From the NCBI GenBank assembly GCA_036123135.1, contig JAZADZ010000043.1, forward strand, positions 1 through 8,755: 8,755 nt of DNA, in the 5' to 3' direction. Below, one piece after another: positions 1 to 5,687 of this stretch. Position 1 is the first letter of the stretch; every line of letters begins with the position of its first letter. Position numbers and translations under genes: made by a program. Below the pieces are notes generated by a model that was not told the DNA's origin, did no database searches, and saw only the letters and a program-made list of their open reading frames with translations. The stretch is from GCA-2716065 sp036123135. Lineage in GTDB: Bacteria; Bacteroidota; Bacteroidia; Flavobacteriales_D; Parvicellaceae.

Positions 1-162
1 CAAACCAACACATACCGCTAAAAGTTCCATTCTATTATTAGTAGTTTTGACAAAACCTTCGCTAATTTCTTTGTAATATTTCCCAGCCATTAGTACCAAT
101 CCATATCCACCAGGCCCAGGATTTCCTTTTGCTGCACCATCGGTATAAAGCGTTATCTTCAT
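1..162 (-). CDS. rnhA: Ribonuclease HI, N-terminal part (runs off the window)
   Basis: Only the first 54 codons are inside the window, and the frame stays open to base 1. RNase HI cuts the RNA strand of RNA-DNA hybrids in the cytoplasm, removing Okazaki primers and R-loops. The opening residues contain YTDGAAKGNPGPGGYG, the classic RNase HI first strand with catalytic Asp8. TNNRMELLAV follows, with catalytic Glu46; both residues sit two positions earlier than in the E. coli enzyme (Asp10, Glu48). The later catalytic residues lie outside the window. The ATG (162-160) shares one base with the TAA stop of the upstream channel gene in the arrangement TAATG, so translation is probably coupled. It is the last visible gene of the leftward purN-marC-channel-rnhA run. 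The reading frame was translated by hand from the minus strand; family identity is very secure. Confidence 0.93.
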   Translation of the reverse strand, partial: MKITLYTDGAAKGNPGPGGYGLVLMAGKYYKEISEGFVKTTNNRMELLAVCVGL

Positions 163-977
163 TATTCTTCTGGATTCAATTCAGCACCACAATATTTACA
201 ATACACCGCATTATTGTCGTGGCCCTCTTTACCGCAGCTAGGACAGCTTTGTGTATTCATTTTTTCAGACCTTGCAAATTCGACAGAAATGATTCCTGTT
301 GGAACCGCAATAATTGCGTAACCAAGAATCATAATGATAGATGCAAAAAATTGTCCCAACACTGTTTGAGGGGCAATATCTCCATAACCAACCGTGGTTA
401 AGGTAACAATAGCCCAATAGATGCTCCTTGGGATACTTGTAAAACCATCTTTGGGATCTTCTATGATATAGATAAGTGTTCCCATTATTGTAGCAACAGA
501 CAGAACAGCAAGTAAAAAAACAATTATCCGTTGTCTGCTTGCTAGAAGTGCTTGTTTTAAGGTATTGGCTTCTTTTACATATCGAATTAACTTAAGAATT
601 CTAAATACTCTTAGTAGACGTATGGTACGTATGGTTTTAATGGATGAAATTGAATCTGAAACCATAAATATTCCAAGATAAGTTGGGAGAAGAGCAATCA
701 AATCAATTAGTCCATAAAAGCTAAAAATATATTTCAATGGCTTTTGAACACTTGCAATTCTTAAGAGATATTCTATTGTAAATATGGCGGTAATTGTCCA
801 TTCAAAAGCTGTTAGAAATTCTGAATATTTGTTACTGTAAGATTCAACACTTTCAATCATTACAGCAGCTACACTCAAAAGGATCAAAACCAATAAAATA
901 ATATCAAATAGCTTGCCTAGAAAAGTGTCTGCCTCAAATATGATTTCATGTGTCTTTTTTCTAAACTTACTAAGCAT
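162..977 (-). CDS. Voltage-gated K+ channel (six-TM ion transporter) with C-terminal zinc ribbon
   Basis: A 271-residue inner-membrane channel of the Kv type. Hydrophobic segments suggest S1 about 24-41, S2 55-75, S3 85-105, S4 112-132, S5 148-172 and S6 204-232. S4 carries basic residues at every third position (K114, R117, R120, R123, R126, K129, R132), the standard voltage-sensor pattern. The selectivity filter TTVGYGD lies at 194-200, indicating K+ selectivity; as with other Kv channels it should work as a tetramer. After S6 a short linker leads to a zinc ribbon with Cys245, Cys248, Cys260 and Cys263 (CPSC and CKYC knuckles), which probably sits in the cytoplasm. What the ribbon binds or senses cannot be told from sequence. 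The ATG lies 10 bp after the marC-like gene and the stop overlaps the rnhA start by one base, so it is almost certainly co-transcribed with both. The family call is firm; the physiological role is unknown. Confidence 0.92.
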   Translation of the reverse strand: MLSKFRKKTHEIIFEADTFLGKLFDIILLVLILLSVAAVMIESVESYSNKYSEFLTAFEWTITAIFTIEYLLRIASVQKPLKYIFSFYGLIDLIALLPTYLGIFMVSDSISSIKTIRTIRLLRVFRILKLIRYVKEANTLKQALLASRQRIIVFLLAVLSVATIMGTLIYIIEDPKDGFTSIPRSIYWAIVTLTTVGYGDIAPQTVLGQFFASIIMILGYAIIAVPTGIISVEFARSEKMNTQSCPSCGKEGHDNNAVYCKYCGAELNPEE

Positions 978-987
978 AATTTCTCAA

Positions 988-1593
988 TTAAAACAGCTCT
1001 TTTATGTTGCTGCTAAATAGTTTTATTGCAATTGCAAGCAATATAATTCCAAATACTTTCTTCAAAATAGCTATTCCAACGTCTCCAAGAACTCTTTCAA
1101 AGGTTGTGGTTAGTCGTAAAACTATCCATACTACCAATAAATTTAAAACAATTGCAACTAGAATATTGATTAATTCGAACTCTGCACGTAAAGAAAGGAG
1201 AGAAGTCATAGTTCCAGCCCCTGCAATCATTGGAAAAGCAAGGGGAACTACAGAAGCTACTTTATTTGAAGTTTTTCCTGAGTCTCGAAAGAAGTCAATC
1301 CCAAGAATCATCTCCAAAGCCATGAAAAAAAGGACGAAAGAACCTGCAACCGCAAACTCATTGATCCCAACACCAATTAAACCCAAAATACTCTCTCCAA
1401 GAAAAAGAAATCCAACTAAAATAATTAAGGCAACTGTGGCAGTCCTTAACGGAAAAATTTGACCTGTTTTTTCCCTTAGGGCTATAATGATTGGAATACT
1501 TCCAAATACATCAATTACTGCAAACAATACCATTGTTGCCGCACCAATCTCTTTGAGGTTAAATCCATTTTCCCATAATACTGCACCAAACAT
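988..1593 (-). CDS. MarC family integral membrane protein
   Basis: A 201-residue, very hydrophobic protein with about six predicted membrane helices (roughly 18-38, 51-73, 78-98, 113-133, 141-161, 176-195) in the inner membrane. The FAVIDVFGSIPI stretch near residue 24 and PLAFPMIAGAGTMTSL near 117 match the two characteristic half-repeats of the MarC (UPF0056/NAAT) family. Length is close to the family's usual 200-220. The biochemical function of MarC proteins is not well settled: the family was named for a proposed role in multiple antibiotic resistance that was later disputed, and some members are described as amino-acid transporters. I would not assign a substrate. It starts only 2 bp after the purN stop and ends 10 bp before the channel gene, so it belongs to the same transcript. 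Internal Met21 is an alternative start, but the upstream ATG fits the operon spacing. Confidence 0.88.
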   Translation of the reverse strand: MFGAVLWENGFNLKEIGAATMVLFAVIDVFGSIPIIIALREKTGQIFPLRTATVALIILVGFLFLGESILGLIGVGINEFAVAGSFVLFFMALEMILGIDFFRDSGKTSNKVASVVPLAFPMIAGAGTMTSLLSLRAEFELINILVAIVLNLLVVWIVLRLTTTFERVLGDVGIAILKKVFGIILLAIAIKLFSSNIKELF

Positions 1594-1595
1594 AG

Positions 1596-2162
1596 CTATC
1601 TATTTAATGATAATTTTTCTATTGTAGAAGGAAAATATTTTCTTTCCAGTTCTTTAATTTTAAATACTACATCCTCTAAATTGTCTTTATCGGAAAGAGC
1701 AGTTTCAAATTGATCGATAATTTTTCCTTTGTCGTATTGTTCGTTTACGTAATGAATTGTAATTCCAGTTTTTTTTTCTTTCGCAGCTAATACTGCTTTG
1801 TGAACATTGTTTCCATACATTCCCTTTCCTCCATATTTGGGAAGTAATGAAGGGTGAAGATTAATTATTTTACCACTAAATTTTAAGATTAATTCCTCAG
1901 GAATTTTAAGTAAAAAACCAGCTAAAACAATCAAATCGACTTTATCTTTCAAAACTTGATCGAGTACTGGACCTACCTCTCTAAGCTCTAATGAAGTAAA
2001 TACTCTTGTAGGAATTTTCGCACTTCGAGCATGATCAAGAGCACCTGCGTTTTCTCTGTTAGAGAATACGGAGGTTATTTTAACGTTGTCGTTTGAACTG
2101 AAATAATTGATAATATTTTTCACGTTAGTTCCAGTTCCTGAAGCAAAGAGTGCAATTCTCAT
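1596..2162 (-). CDS. purN: Phosphoribosylglycinamide formyltransferase (GAR transformylase)
   Basis: A 188-residue cytoplasmic enzyme of de novo purine synthesis that transfers the formyl group of 10-formyltetrahydrofolate to glycinamide ribonucleotide. The N-terminus MRIALFASGTGTN is the phosphate-binding loop of the family. The catalytic residues are all visible: Asn101 and His103 in INLHPSLLPKYGG and Asp144 in NEQYDKG, matching Asn106/His108/Asp144 of the E. coli enzyme. GKGMYGNNVHKAVL and TGITIHYV are further family motifs. Length is slightly shorter than the usual 190-215. It is the first gene of the leftward run, diverging from acpP across a 211-bp intergenic region, with the next gene 2 bp downstream. 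An exact minus-strand TATTTTTG box at 2183-2176 would leave only a few bases of leader, so its promoter is uncertain. No other purine gene is in the window. Confidence 0.96.
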   Translation of the reverse strand: MRIALFASGTGTNVKNIINYFSSNDNVKITSVFSNRENAGALDHARSAKIPTRVFTSLELREVGPVLDQVLKDKVDLIVLAGFLLKIPEELILKFSGKIINLHPSLLPKYGGKGMYGNNVHKAVLAAKEKKTGITIHYVNEQYDKGKIIDQFETALSDKDNLEDVVFKIKELERKYFPSTIEKLSLNR

Positions 2163-2373
2163 CCCTAATTTTTTACAAAAATACGCTTTTACCCAAAAAA
2201 TTATCTTTGAGTATGCGTATTAATAACAGCTGGTGCATGAACTTTTTTACTAATTAATATTCCATTTTTTGCCCTTTTTTAAGTTGCACAATATTCATAA
2301 GTTTAATACAAAGTATTTTGTCGAGTAGATGAAAAGTTTTTTATTTGCACAAGAAATCAAAAAAACAAAGATT
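2163..2373. other. Divergent intergenic region between purN and acpP
   Basis: This AT-rich 211-bp stretch should hold the promoters of both the leftward purN run and the rightward acpP-fabF-rnc operon. Visible in it are the TATCTTTG box at 2202-2209 on the plus strand, a TATTTTTG octamer on the minus strand (2183-2176), and a 7-base inverted repeat AATACGC/GCGTATT (2180-2186 and 2215-2221) that brackets the plus-strand box. A plus-strand open frame reaches back to an ATG at 2329 but is not considered coding upstream of 2374. No riboswitch or terminator hairpin was recognised by eye. Confidence 0.6.
2202..2209 (+). promoter_or_regulatory. Candidate Bacteroidota -7 promoter box for acpP
   Basis: TATCTTTG exactly matches the Bacteroidota sigma-A -7 consensus TAnnTTTG and points toward acpP. 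Transcription would begin near 2215, giving a leader of about 160 nt. No good -33 TTTG lies at the expected 17-23 bp upstream; only T-rich sequence is present. The same octamer occurs upstream of metG. By rough estimate, one such hit by chance in the intergenic DNA of this window would not be surprising, hence moderate confidence. Confidence 0.4.
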
Positions 2374-2610
2374 ATGTCTGACATTAAAACAAAAGTTGTC
2401 GCTATTATAGTAGATAAATTAGGGGTTGAAGAATCTGAGGTAACTACTGAAGCAAGCTTCACTAACGATTTAGGTGCTGATTCACTCGACACTGTTGAAT
2501 TAATTATGGAATTCGAAAAAGAATTCAACATTGCTATTCCTGATGAGCAAGCGGAAAATATCCAAACCGTTGGAATGGCCATTTCCTACATTGAGGAAAA
2601 CGCCAATTAA
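2374..2610 (+). CDS. acpP: Acyl carrier protein
   Basis: A 78-residue acidic protein that carries growing acyl chains as thioesters on a 4'-phosphopantetheine arm during type II fatty acid synthesis in the cytoplasm. The attachment serine is Ser37 in LGADSLDTVELIMEFE, the standard ACP motif, followed by FNIAIPDEQA of helix III. Length is typical. The open frame extends upstream to an ATG at 2329, but the residues it would add are lysine-rich and unlike any ACP; MSDIKTKVVAII at 2374 is the normal ACP N-terminus, so I chose that start. There is no clear Shine-Dalgarno sequence, as usual in this phylum. It is followed after 35 bp by fabF, whose product uses acyl-ACP directly, and then by rnc, the conserved order in Bacteroidota. 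Confidence 0.97.
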   Translation: MSDIKTKVVAIIVDKLGVEESEVTTEASFTNDLGADSLDTVELIMEFEKEFNIAIPDEQAENIQTVGMAISYIEENAN

Positions 2611-2645
2611 TATTATTTATATTTTACTCACAAGTTTTAATGTAA

Positions 2646-3899
2646 ATGGAAAAAAAACGAGTAGTTGTAACAGGCCTTGGTGCATTAACGCCCATTGGAA
2701 ATACTGTTTCTGAATACTGGGAAAATCTTGTAAAAGGCGTCAGTGGTGCAGAGCCCATCACCCGTTTTGATGCAAGTGTTTTTAAAACTCAATTTGCTTG
2801 TGAAGTAAAAGGATTTGATCCATTAGAAATTTTAGATAGAAAAGAGGTTCGTAAGCTGGACCTCTTCTCTGTCTATGCAATGGCTACTGCGCATGAAGCG
2901 ATCGCTGATTCGAATTTAGATTTGGATTCGATTAACCTAGATCGTGCTGGAGTTGTTTGGGGCTCTGGTATTGGAGGGATGAAAACCTTTCAGGAAGAAT
3001 GCTTTAATTACAAAGATGGTGATGGAACCCCTAGGTTTAATCCATTTTTTGTTCCGAAAATGATTGTAGACATTGCTGCTGGTCACATTTCCATCAAATA
3101 TGGACTAAGAGGTCCTAATTATGTTACTGTTTCTGCTTGTGCTTCATCAACCAATGCCATTATTGATTCATTAATGCTTATTCAAATGGGCAAAAGCGAC
3201 GTAATTGTAACTGGTGGTTCAGAAGCTGGAGTAAACATTACAGGAATAGGTGGATTCAATGCCCTTAAGGCCTTGTCTACTAGAAACGACTCACCAGCAA
3301 CGGCGTCTAGACCATTTGATGCTACAAGAGATGGTTTTGTTCTTGGTGAAGGATCTGGTTGTTTAATTTTAGAAGAGCTTGAACATGCCAAAGCTAGAGG
3401 TGCCAAAATTTATGCAGAAGTAGTTGGTGGTGGGTTAACTGCAGATGCGCATCACATTACTGCACCCCATCCTGAGGGCATGGGCGCTAGAAATGTCATG
3501 AAGTTATCATTAGAAGATGCTGGGATGGCTCCAGAGGAAATTGACTACATTAATGTTCATGGAACATCAACTCCACTTGGAGATATAGCAGAAACTAAGG
3601 CAATTAAAGAGGTTTTCAAAGACCACGCGTACAACCTCAACATTAGTAGTACAAAATCTATGACTGGTCACCTTCTCGGAGCTGCTGGAGCAATTGAAGC
3701 CATTGCTTGTATTAAAGCTGTTGAAAACAACATTGTTCCACCGACAATTAACTTTGAACACAAGGACGAAAATATTGATTACAATCTGAATTTAACTTTA
3801 AATAAGGCCCAAAAAAGAACTGTTAACGCAGCATTAAGTAATACATTTGGTTTTGGTGGTCACAACACCTCAGTTATTGTTAAAAAATACAATGCTTAA
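2646..3899 (+). CDS. fabF: Beta-ketoacyl-ACP synthase II
   Basis: A 417-residue thiolase-fold condensing enzyme that elongates acyl chains by decarboxylative condensation of malonyl-ACP with acyl-ACP. The catalytic triad is intact: Cys165 in TVSACASS, His305 in NVHGTSTPLGD and His342 in MTGHLLGAAGA, with Lys337 in SSTKSMTGH; each is offset by two from E. coli FabF (163, 303, 340, 335). The N-terminus KKRVVVTGLGALTPIGN and C-terminal NTFGFGGHN are standard. Length matches the family, and the overall pattern fits FabF rather than FabB. It sits 35 bp after acpP with no terminator-like hairpin between them. Its last codons overlap the rnc start by 8 bases. The run of eight adenines just after the ATG is a possible slippage site, but the frame is intact. 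Confidence 0.97.
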   Translation: MEKKRVVVTGLGALTPIGNTVSEYWENLVKGVSGAEPITRFDASVFKTQFACEVKGFDPLEILDRKEVRKLDLFSVYAMATAHEAIADSNLDLDSINLDRAGVVWGSGIGGMKTFQEECFNYKDGDGTPRFNPFFVPKMIVDIAAGHISIKYGLRGPNYVTVSACASSTNAIIDSLMLIQMGKSDVIVTGGSEAGVNITGIGGFNALKALSTRNDSPATASRPFDATRDGFVLGEGSGCLILEELEHAKARGAKIYAEVVGGGLTADAHHITAPHPEGMGARNVMKLSLEDAGMAPEEIDYINVHGTSTPLGDIAETKAIKEVFKDHAYNLNISSTKSMTGHLLGAAGAIEAIACIKAVENNIVPPTINFEHKDENIDYNLNLTLNKAQKRTVNAALSNTFGFGGHNTSVIVKKYNA

Positions 3900-4590
3900 T
3901 CGTTTTTTTAAAAGACGATCCTCTAATCTTTCTCCTGAACTTATTCTTCTTCTCAAAAGAGAGCTTAGCGTTACTCCAAAAAACGAGCTGTTGTATGCAG
4001 ATGCATTTACCCACAAGTCCATAAACTCAGGAAAAAACAGCAACAACGAACGATTAGAATTTCTAGGCGATGCAGTACTGAGCAGCATTGTTGGTGAATT
4101 TCTTTTCTCTAATTACCCTGAAAAAGACGAAGGGTTTCTTTCACAAATGCGAGCTAAAATTGTCAGTAGAGAAAACCTTAACTATTACGGAGAGTGCCTC
4201 AAGCTAGAACCCCACATCAGCTATCAACGAAAAAATGCTGTATACAAATCGCTTCTTGGAAATGTTGTAGAAGCCCTTTTTGGAGCAATTTATTTGGATT
4301 ATGGATACAATAAAACCAAACGTATTTTTATTGAAGAATTGATGCTAAAAAAAAGTGACCTTTCAGATCTAGCTCACTTAAACACAGATTACAAAAGTCA
4401 ATTGATTGTATATTGTCAAAAAAACAAGAAAAAACTTGTCTTTAAGCTTTTAGAAGAAAAGGATATCGGGAAACAAAAGTTATTTATTATGGGAGCTTTT
4501 ATTGATGATGAGCTTAAAGATTCGGCAGAGGGATCTTCTAAGAGAGCAGCTGAGCAACTAACCGCTAAAAAAATTATTTCGATACTTTAA
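3892..4590 (+). CDS. rnc: Ribonuclease III
   Basis: A 232-residue double-strand-specific endoribonuclease that processes rRNA precursors and other structured RNAs in the cytoplasm. The catalytic domain carries NERLEFLGDAVL at 52-63, with Glu53, Glu56 and Asp60, and Glu80 in DEGFLSQMR. The second acidic cluster reads GNVVEALFGAIYLD: Glu127 is present but Asn124 stands where E. coli has Asp114; as far as I recall, this Asn is common in Bacteroidota enzymes. A double-stranded RNA-binding domain spans about 166-232, ending in AEGSSKRAAEQLTAKK. The frame is open back to an ATG at 3847 inside fabF, but Met at 3892 gives the normal length and produces the short AATGCTTAA overlap with the fabF stop, so I chose it. 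The 3' end overlaps the convergent pseudouridine-synthase-like gene by 17 bases. Confidence 0.95.
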   Translation: MLNRFFKRRSSNLSPELILLLKRELSVTPKNELLYADAFTHKSINSGKNSNNERLEFLGDAVLSSIVGEFLFSNYPEKDEGFLSQMRAKIVSRENLNYYGECLKLEPHISYQRKNAVYKSLLGNVVEALFGAIYLDYGYNKTKRIFIEELMLKKSDLSDLAHLNTDYKSQLIVYCQKNKKKLVFKLLEEKDIGKQKLFIMGAFIDDELKDSAEGSSKRAAEQLTAKKIISIL

Positions 4591-5245
4591 TCATCTTTAA
4601 AAAACCTATTTCCTTAACTGTTAATTCTCTGTAATTTCCCCTAGTTAATCCACCTTTTTTAAGTGGGCCAAATTCTATCCTATCTATTGAAGAGAATTCT
4701 ACACAAAGCTCATTGAGCTGGTCTATCAATTGTTGCTCATTAGAGAAATTAAGCGTATAAATGAAAAAACACTTTTCAATTCTATTTTTTGGAAGTTGTA
4801 CGTCGTAAAAAAATACATTGAGGCTTGACAGTTGCTGCTGCGTTAACGCTTTCGGAAGCTCAATTTTATACTTATTTAAAATTTGGCACTTTGGGTTATG
4901 TAATTTTTGAATCAAAAGAGAATCATTGGTAAATAAAAAAAGACCACTTATTTGATTCGAAAGGCTACTAATTTCGACTAGATCTTGCGAAAATTTACCA
5001 TTAAGTTGACTGCAATAAAATTCACTTGATTTTGGATTAGAGGGTTTATTTAAAAGTACATATGTGCTTTCTTTTCTGTAAATGATTTTTCCTTTATATG
5101 AAACTTTTGCGTTGCGAGAAACTAAACTTCCTAATTTTTTAATTTGCATTCCATCAACCCTAATGTCACCATTGGCAATTAAACGATCTGCTTCTCTTCG
5201 TGTGCAAATTCCAGTATCTGCAATGTATTTATTGAGTCTAATCAA
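4574..5245 (-). CDS. RsuA/RluF-family pseudouridine synthase homologue lacking the catalytic Asp
   Basis: A 223-residue protein with an N-terminal S4 RNA-binding domain (RLNKYIADTGICTRREADRL, about 1-50) and an RsuA/RluB/RluF-type synthase fold. Active members isomerise uridine to pseudouridine in rRNA or tRNA using an Asp in GRLD. Here the aligned positions 93-96 read SSLS (just before NQISGLFLFTND), so both the Arg and the catalytic Asp96 are replaced. The KPxG motif is KPSN, and the basic GRNRQVRR-like motif is replaced by FSNEQQLIDQLNEL at 167-180. The C-terminal motif LTRGNYRELTVKEI (200-213) remains. The frame is intact across the lost site, so this is not a frameshift. The frame has no ATG upstream; a TTG at 5245 gives the family-typical opening IRLNKY and overlaps the yraN stop by 8 bases. 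It is likely non-catalytic: an RNA-binding pseudoenzyme or an early decay product. Confidence 0.85.
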   Translation of the reverse strand: MIRLNKYIADTGICTRREADRLIANGDIRVDGMQIKKLGSLVSRNAKVSYKGKIIYRKESTYVLLNKPSNPKSSEFYCSQLNGKFSQDLVEISSLSNQISGLFLFTNDSLLIQKLHNPKCQILNKYKIELPKALTQQQLSSLNVFFYDVQLPKNRIEKCFFIYTLNFSNEQQLIDQLNELCVEFSSIDRIEFGPLKKGGLTRGNYRELTVKEIGFLKMIKVSK

Positions 5246-5615
5246 GGGTTGGAAAAAATGTGTTTTTCATGTGCTCTAAAGTTAAGTTATTTCCTTGTCG
5301 CGTTATGGCTATTAAATCAAATCTTGGAGATAAATCAATTTCGAACTTTTGAAGGTAATGATTTGCGGCCGTAATAATTCTTTTTTCTTGGTTGAATGAT
5401 AAAGCCTTATTTGCTTTAATTGGAGCATTAATTGCTCTAACTTTAACCTCAATGAAACAGATTTCATTGTGTTTCTGAGCAATTACATCAATTTCATACT
5501 TAAAATACTTCCAATTTCTTTCCAAAATGGTGTACTTTCTTTCTTCAAGGTAATTGATGGCAAAATCCTCTCCTTGCTGACCTAAGTAAACTGTATTTTT
5601 TTTATGCTTTGGTAT
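5238..5615 (-). CDS. yraN: YraN (UPF0102) family endonuclease-like protein with non-canonical start
   Basis: A small protein of the UPF0102/YraN family, related to the restriction-endonuclease-like (PD-(D/E)xK) fold; its cellular role is poorly defined. The nuclease-like core reads EIDVIAQKHNEICFIEVKVR, with Glu41, Asp43, Glu56 and Lys58 in a 125-residue numbering, then NQEKRIITAANHYL and RFDLIAI, all family-typical. The conserved N-terminal block LGQQGEDFAINYL (11-23) is in frame, but no ATG, GTG or TTG lies between it and the upstream in-frame stop at 5660-5658. The first usual start is a TTG at 5525, which would give 95 residues and delete that block. I place the 5' end at an ATA (5615-5613), which gives a normal length and the opening xPKHKKNTVYLGQQGE; an ATT at 5657 is another option. 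Either initiation is unusual, the ATA is a mutated ATG, or there is a sequencing error. It precedes the pseudouridine-synthase homologue with an 8-base overlap. Confidence 0.75.
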   Translation of the reverse strand: MPKHKKNTVYLGQQGEDFAINYLEERKYTILERNWKYFKYEIDVIAQKHNEICFIEVKVRAINAPIKANKALSFNQEKRIITAANHYLQKFEIDLSPRFDLIAITRQGNNLTLEHMKNTFFPTLD

Positions 5616-5687
5616 AACTTTTGATGATTTAGGACTAGTGTAACTTAAATATATAATTTAGTAGCCATTTAATACGCATTTGCAATT

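Noticed and set aside
1004..1462. 152-codon plus-strand open frame
   Set aside because: It lies wholly opposite the MarC-family gene, is rich in Lys, Ile and Thr with no domain signature, and is best explained as a shadow of the conserved minus-strand gene.
2176..2183. Minus-strand TATTTTTG as the purN promoter
   Set aside because: It matches TAnnTTTG exactly, but the only TTTG upstream is about 10 bp away, too close for a -33 element, and the leader would be only about 7 nt. A chance match is likely in T-rich DNA.
2329..2373. N-terminal extension of acpP from an upstream ATG
   Set aside because: The 15 added residues are unlike any acyl carrier protein and the normal MSDIKTK start is at 2374.
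2295..2582. Minus-strand open frame opposite acpP
   Set aside because: Its sequence is a Ser-rich mirror of the acpP codons with no recognisable motif.
5641..5679. ATGs on the minus strand at 5679 and 5668 as frameshifted yraN starts
   Set aside because: Both are in other frames and reach a stop after 14 and 7 codons without meeting YraN-like residues.
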